Assembly (NCBI RefSeq): GCF_000720135.1
Contig: NZ_JOIU01000035.1
Span: 7,090 to 71,089, forward strand
Length of the DNA stretch: 64,000 bases
Reading direction: 5' to 3'
DNA from: Streptomyces sp. NRRL S-1022
GTDB taxonomy: Bacteria > Actinomycetota > Actinomycetes > Streptomycetales > Streptomycetaceae
Shown here piece by piece: positions 60,287 through 64,000 of the stretch (the stretch's first letter is position 1; each line of letters begins with the position of its first letter). The translations under genes were made by a program, and so were the position numbers. A model generated the notes under the pieces. It was not told the origin of the DNA. It worked only from the letters and a program-made list of their open reading frames with translations, and searched no databases.

Positions 60287-60589
60287 TCAGTGGATGCCCT
60301 GGACCAGCCCGAGCAGGGGCGCCGCGGGGGCGATGACCTGCTCCAGCTGGTTCAGCTGGTTCAGCTCGCGGAGGTGTTTCAGCTCCCCCACCTGCTCGCT
60401 GACCCGCGGGACGCGGCCCTTGTACGGTGCCGGGATGTCGGCGCCGGCGAGCGAGTCCAGCGTGCTCAGCGCGCCGAGCCCGCCGACGAGCGGTGCGCCG
60501 GTGCCCGCGGCGCTCGCCTGCGGTGCGGCGAGACCGGCGATCCCGGCGGCCAGACCGACGGCGGCGACGATACGTCGTGTTGAGATCAT
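60287..60589 (-). CDS. Small secreted hypothetical protein
   Basis: The 100-residue protein has an obvious signal peptide (RRIVAAVGLAAGIAGLAAPQASA, cleavage near residue 27). The mature part is rich in Leu, Gly and Asn/Gln (LKHLRELNQLNQLEQVIAP). No domain is recognised. Single gene, followed by the 38-bp palindrome. Confidence 0.8.
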   Translation of the reverse strand: MISTRRIVAAVGLAAGIAGLAAPQASAAGTGAPLVGGLGALSTLDSLAGADIPAPYKGRVPRVSEQVGELKHLRELNQLNQLEQVIAPAAPLLGLVQGIH

Positions 60590-60760
60590 GTCCCTGCAAC
60601 GGCCGCGGGCCCCGGCCGGACACGGGCGGCGGGCGGCGCTCACCCGTGAGGCGGAGGGCGACGGCCGGGCTTGCCGTGGCCGCCGGGGCGGAGGACGCTC
60701 GGAGGTGGGGCCCGTGCGGGCCGTTCCTGGCCGGGCCGCGGGCGCCTGAAGGAGGTCACC

Positions 60761-61126
60761 ATGGGTACCGCGACGGGGTCCGCTTTCGACACCGAGACAC
60801 TGCGCCGGGCCATCGAGGGCAACACCGGCAACAACCTGCTGTCGCTCTACGCGGACGACGCGGAGATCCGCATCGTCGACCGCAACAACCAGCCCAGTCA
60901 TCCCACGGTCCTGCACGGCCGGAGCCAGATCGCCGAGTTGCTGGACGACGTCTACAGCCGCGACATGACCCACAAGCTGGACCGGTGCGTCATGCAGGGG
61001 GACCAGGCCGCGTACAGCGAGTCCTGCGAGTACGCGGACGGCACCCGGGTGCTCGCCGAGTCGATGGTCACCCTGCGGGACGGCAAGATCACCGATCAGC
61101 TCATCGTCCAGGCCTGGGACGAGTAG
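60761..61126 (+). CDS. SnoaL/NTF2-like protein
   Basis: The 121-residue protein is likely an NTF2-like cone fold: an N-terminal helix (LRRAIEGNTGNNLLSLYADDAEIRIVD), a short loop with LHGRSQIAELLDDV, and beta-strands ending in ITDQLIVQAWDE. Family roles include polyketide cyclases and small enzymes. AGGAGG precedes the ATG. It stands alone. Confidence 0.8.
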   Translation: MGTATGSAFDTETLRRAIEGNTGNNLLSLYADDAEIRIVDRNNQPSHPTVLHGRSQIAELLDDVYSRDMTHKLDRCVMQGDQAAYSESCEYADGTRVLAESMVTLRDGKITDQLIVQAWDE

Positions 61127-61197
61127 GGCCGGCGGGTACGGCGAGCGCGGTCCCGGCCGGAGGTCCGAAGGCCGTGCGCGCGCTCGGTTACGCTGTA

Positions 61198-61270
61198 CGC
61201 GGGCCGTGACTGGCGCTGAGGTGGAGCACCACCGGGGAGCGGTCCGTGGTGGTTGCCGCGCGCCTGGGCG
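61198..61270 (+). ncRNA. ZTP (pfl) riboswitch upstream of folD
   Basis: GGGCCGTGACTGGCG (61201-61215) opens the conserved pfl core. GGTGG and CCACC (61220-61224, 61229-61233) form a hairpin, and CCGGGGAGC (61232-61240) follows; CGGTCC (61240-61245) pairs with GGGCCG. The terminal CCGCGCGCCTGGGC (61256-61269) is the conserved pfl 3' domain that forms the pseudoknot. ZTP riboswitches turn on one-carbon and purine genes when ZTP accumulates under low folate; folD is a known target in actinobacteria. The ribosome site and start come 20-34 bases after the core. Confidence 0.93.
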
Positions 61271-61302
61271 AGGAGAGTCGATCCAGCTCAGGAGTGTGCA
61301 GC

Positions 61303-62151
61303 ATGACCCAGGCCCGGCTGATGGACGGCACCGCGCTCGCCCGCCGCATCGTCGAGGACACGGCGAGGAAGGCCGCCGGTGTCACCGAGCGCACCGGTAC
61401 CGCGCCGTGTCTCGCGACCGTGCTCGTCGGCGAGGACCCGGCGTCGGTGACGTACGTCCGCATGAAGCAGAACCGCTGCCGCAAGGCCGGCATCGAGTCC
61501 CGGCACGTGGCGCTGCCCGCGAGCACCACGGCCGGGGAACTCGTCGGCACGCTGCGGGAGTTGTCGGACGACCCGGGGGTGCACGGGATCCTGCTCCAGC
61601 ACCCGGTAGGCGACCACATCGACGAGCGGGCCGCGTTCGAGGCGATCGCGCCGGAGAAGGACGTGGACGGCGTCACCTTCGCCTCGTTCGCCACGATGAG
61701 CTTCGGGCTGCCGGGCTTCGTCTCCTGCACGCCGGGCGGCATCGTGCGGCTGCTGGACGAGTACGGCGTCGACCCGGCCGGGAAGCGGGCCGTGGTGGTG
61801 GGCCGCAGCGCGATCCTGGGCAAGCCGGTGGGGATGCTGCTGCTGGCCCGGGACGCGACCGTCACGTACTGCCACTCGCGTACCCGGGACCTGTCGGCGG
61901 CGGTCCGCGAGGCCGACATCGTCGTGGCCGCGGTGGGCCGGCCGCGGCTGATCCGCGGACAGGACATCAAGCCGGGCGCGGTCGTCGTCGACGCGGGCTA
62001 CAACGCGGGCAACGTCGGTGACGTCGACTTCGACTCGGCCGTGGAGCGGGCCGCGCTGATCACCCCGGTGCCGGGCGGGGTCGGTCCCATGACGATCGCG
62101 ACGCTGCTGGAGCAGACCGTGACGGCCGCCGCCCGGCAGCTGGGGGTGTGA
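61303..62151 (+). CDS. folD: Bifunctional methylenetetrahydrofolate dehydrogenase/cyclohydrolase
   Basis: The 282-residue enzyme interconverts 5,10-methylene-, methenyl- and 10-formyl-tetrahydrofolate in the cytoplasm. Catalytic Tyr51 and Lys55 are in TYVRMKQN, the NADP region is VVGRSAILGKPVGMLLL, and PVPGGVGPMTIATLL is the C-terminal FolD signature. The start is ATG at 61303 with AGGAG nine bases upstream. The riboswitch lies in the 5' leader. Confidence 0.95.
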   Translation: MTQARLMDGTALARRIVEDTARKAAGVTERTGTAPCLATVLVGEDPASVTYVRMKQNRCRKAGIESRHVALPASTTAGELVGTLRELSDDPGVHGILLQHPVGDHIDERAAFEAIAPEKDVDGVTFASFATMSFGLPGFVSCTPGGIVRLLDEYGVDPAGKRAVVVGRSAILGKPVGMLLLARDATVTYCHSRTRDLSAAVREADIVVAAVGRPRLIRGQDIKPGAVVVDAGYNAGNVGDVDFDSAVERAALITPVPGGVGPMTIATLLEQTVTAAARQLGV

Positions 62152-62167
62152 CGGGCGGGCGGCCCGG

Positions 62168-63142
62168 TCAGCGCATCCAGGCGCTGTACTCCCTGACGTC
62201 CCCGGCCTGCACACCGTAGGCCGGGTCGTCGCGGGTGAAGGTGGTCTCCAGGCCGAGGACGGCACCGGTGCGCGCGTCGAGGATCAGCATGCGCCGGCTG
62301 CCGCCGCCCTCGTACACGTACGCCTGCCCCGGGCGGCCGAGGCGGTCCGTCACCTGGCCCGCGGGCCGCAGCCCCTTCGCGTCCGCGAGGACCCGGACCA
62401 GGGCCGCGGACTCGCGGGCGCCGAGGGTCCAGCGGTCCAGCAACTCATCGACGGCTCGCAGGAGTTCGGGGGTGCTCGGGGAGCCGGTGCGCACGGCCTC
62501 GGCGAGGTAGGCGCGCAGGGCGGCCGGGGTGTGCGGCGGGGCTGCCTCCGGCGGGGCGTCGCTCCAGCTCGGCGGGTACGTGGTCCGGCTCAGGACGTGG
62601 CCGTCGGCCACCAGGCCGGGCTCGCCGCCGGTGTCGGTGAGGACCGGGCGGCCGGGACGGCGCGGGTCGGTCGCCACGACCAGCTCGGTGTGGCTGTCGT
62701 CCGCCCGCCAGCGCACGACCCGCTCCTCGGGCAGGGTGACGGGCGGTTTCCCGTCCGCCATGCCGAGGCTCCACGTCTGCACGTGCGTGCCCTTGCGCAG
62801 TCGCGGTGCGCCCCCTGCCGCGGCGGCGTCGGCCAGTTCGGCCAGCTGCGCCAGTGGTACGGGCGTGGAGTGCGCGCGGACGGCCAGCGGCCGGGGCGCG
62901 GCGAGAGCGGGCTGCGTGCTCGGCCCGCCGAGCAGCGCGGTGGCGGCGGTCGCCACGACGACCCCGGTGGCGGCCAGCCCCCACAGCAGCCGCGACCCGG
63001 GTGCCCGGCGCGCCGGCCGCCCTTCCTCCAACAGGCGCTCCAGTCCCCGCTCGGCCCGGTGATCCAGCGGTCCGTCCCCGAAGCGGGGCGCGTCCCCGGG
63101 AACCGGATTGGCACGTCGAAGAAGGTCGAGTTCATCGGTCAT
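62168..63142 (-). CDS. CU044_5270 family membrane protein, probable anti-sigma partner
   Basis: The 324-residue protein has an N-terminal cytoplasmic region ([16 protein letters not shown]), one helix (SRLLWGLAATGVVVATAATALLGG, ~residues 52-75) and an extracytoplasmic domain with VRWRADDSHTELVVATD. The family regularly follows ECF sigma genes. Its start overlaps the sigma gene's last 11 bases, so expression is coupled. A role in restraining the sigma factor is inferred from context. Confidence 0.87.
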   Translation of the reverse strand: MTDELDLLRRANPVPGDAPRFGDGPLDHRAERGLERLLEEGRPARRAPGSRLLWGLAATGVVVATAATALLGGPSTQPALAAPRPLAVRAHSTPVPLAQLAELADAAAAGGAPRLRKGTHVQTWSLGMADGKPPVTLPEERVVRWRADDSHTELVVATDPRRPGRPVLTDTGGEPGLVADGHVLSRTTYPPSWSDAPPEAAPPHTPAALRAYLAEAVRTGSPSTPELLRAVDELLDRWTLGARESAALVRVLADAKGLRPAGQVTDRLGRPGQAYVYEGGGSRRMLILDARTGAVLGLETTFTRDDPAYGVQAGDVREYSAWMR

Positions 63143-63719
63143 GTCGGGGTTCCTCGGACAGGCAGGCGTCGACGGTGGCCAGACCCGGCCCGGCAGGCGC
63201 TTGAGCCGCCGGTGTCACAGGGCGCAGGCGGGCTATCTCCTCGCGGAGGCGGTGGCGGGCGCGGTGGAGGCGCATGGCCGCCGCGCGGCGGCCGCAGCCG
63301 AGGGCGATCGCGATCTCCTCGGCGCCGAGTTCCTCCCAGGCGGCGAGGCGCAGGATTTCCTGGTCGGCCGGGGAGAGCCGGTCCAGGGCCTCGTGCACCC
63401 AGGCACCCGGCGCCTCCGTTCCGGGCCCGGCCGCGACGTGCCGGCCGTGCGCGGCCTCGTCGTTGCCGAGCCGGTCCACCAGCCGGCGCCGCCGCCCGTA
63501 GCCGCGTACCGCGTTGGCCAGGCAGTTGCGGGCCACCCCGTACAGCCAGGGCAGTGGCGCGGCCGGCAGGTCGGCCCGACGCCGCCAGGCGACCGTGAAC
63601 ACCTCCGCCACCACTTCCTCCACCTCGTCGGCCCGCCCCTGAAGTCGCCTCGCGACATAGCGGCTGACCGCCCAGTAGTGCGCGCGATAGGCAGCGGCGA
63701 AGATCTCGTCGTTGCTCAT
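63132..63719 (-). CDS. ECF-family RNA polymerase sigma factor
   Basis: The 195-residue factor has region 2 ([45 protein letters not shown]) and region 4 ([42 protein letters not shown]). The C terminus is cysteine-bearing ([15 protein letters not shown]). ATG at 63719 is favoured over longer starts. It is divergent from ctaD. Confidence 0.92.
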   Translation of the reverse strand: MSNDEIFAAAYRAHYWAVSRYVARRLQGRADEVEEVVAEVFTVAWRRRADLPAAPLPWLYGVARNCLANAVRGYGRRRRLVDRLGNDEAAHGRHVAAGPGTEAPGAWVHEALDRLSPADQEILRLAAWEELGAEEIAIALGCGRRAAAMRLHRARHRLREEIARLRPVTPAAQAPAGPGLATVDACLSEEPRHDR

Positions 63720-63825
63720 GCCCGGTTCGTGTCCGGCACCGGCCGGATCGTCACACCCTTCTCCCGTGATGCTCCTCGCGTCGTCCGAGTGTGACCCCCG
63801 GGCCGGGCGCGGACACAGGCGGGGC

Positions 63826-64000
63826 GTGAAGAGGATCAGAAACAGCAGGGCCGTGCGATGGCTCACCAGCACCGACCACAAGACGATCGGCACGCTCTAC
63901 TTGGTCACCTCGTTCGCGTTCTTCCTGATCGGCGGCGTGATGGCGCTGCTGATGCGCGCCGAGCTGGCCCGCCCGGGTCTGCAGTTCATGTCGAACGAGC
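63826..64000 (+). CDS. ctaD: Cytochrome c oxidase subunit I, 3' end outside window
   Basis: The first ~58 residues read [38 protein letters not shown], the typical start of an aa3-type oxidase subunit I with its first helix. The rest is cut off by the window edge. The GTG at 63826 is the best visible start. Streptomycetes often carry more than one ctaD; this one lies next to an ECF sigma pair rather than the main oxidase operon, suggesting a second copy. Confidence 0.85.
   Translation, partial: MKRIRNSRAVRWLTSTDHKTIGTLYLVTSFAFFLIGGVMALLMRAELARPGLQFMSNE

Noticed and set aside
61246..61302. Upstream GTG start for folD
   Set aside because: It would begin inside the ZTP riboswitch core and lacks a ribosome site; ATG at 61303 has AGGAG.

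Overview
The window is a 64 kb piece of a Streptomyces-type actinobacterial chromosome. Supporting signs are very high GC with GC-rich third codon positions, many GTG starts behind AGGAG-type ribosome sites, and a mycothiol-dependent aldehyde dehydrogenase. The same families recur throughout: SpoIIE-type phosphatases, DUF574, DUF5709, DUF1152 and CU044_5270. No CRISPR array, intact insertion sequence, rRNA or complete tRNA was seen. Both edges cut genes: an NlpC/P60 hydrolase on the left and a cytochrome oxidase subunit I gene on the right.

Layout. 0-5.5 kb: NlpC/P60 end, an FprA-type ferredoxin reductase behind an iron-box-like site, then a decayed patch (VOC fragment, broken HATPase gene, 3' end of a tRNA) around an intact SCP2/hydrolase operon. 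5.5-20 kb: DUF1152, a PadR/membrane-protein pair with a clear operator, two adjacent multidomain SpoIIE phosphatases, a GH15 glycosidase and small stress-type proteins. 20-30.9 kb: a flippase/GT-C pair divergent from a BlaI/M56-peptidase pair with three matching operators; a GH65 phosphorylase/beta-phosphoglucomutase pair with a divergent P-loop kinase, tandem repeats on both sides; and a Tat-exported PAP2 phosphatase. 30.9-41.4 kb: another GT39, an RpiR regulator, an ANTAR-GAF-PAS-SpoIIE protein, a flavin reductase, a frameshifted gene, an ATP-grasp protein, and TetR with a zinc-ribbon/OB protein under a shared operator motif.

41.4-53.6 kb: a large secreted hydrolase, F420/PPOX, APH-like and NUDIX proteins, a divergent LysR/MFS pair, DUF3800, a DUF574 methyltransferase, a membrane-anchored S1 protease and an L,D-transpeptidase. 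53.7-64 kb: a divergent MocR/PLP-decarboxylase pair, two SDRs, an aldehyde-detoxification pair (mycothiol dehydrogenase plus MBL hydrolase), folD behind a ZTP riboswitch, and an ECF sigma/CU044_5270 pair divergent from ctaD.

The most informative signals are regulatory DNA and repeats: the ZTP riboswitch, six local regulator-operator pairings, 106-bp and 33-bp tandem arrays that multiply the 3' ends of neighbouring genes, and the tRNA-end scar beside two pseudogenes. The best candidate for an under-described system is the BlaI/M56 pair facing a lipid-linked sugar transferase and flippase.
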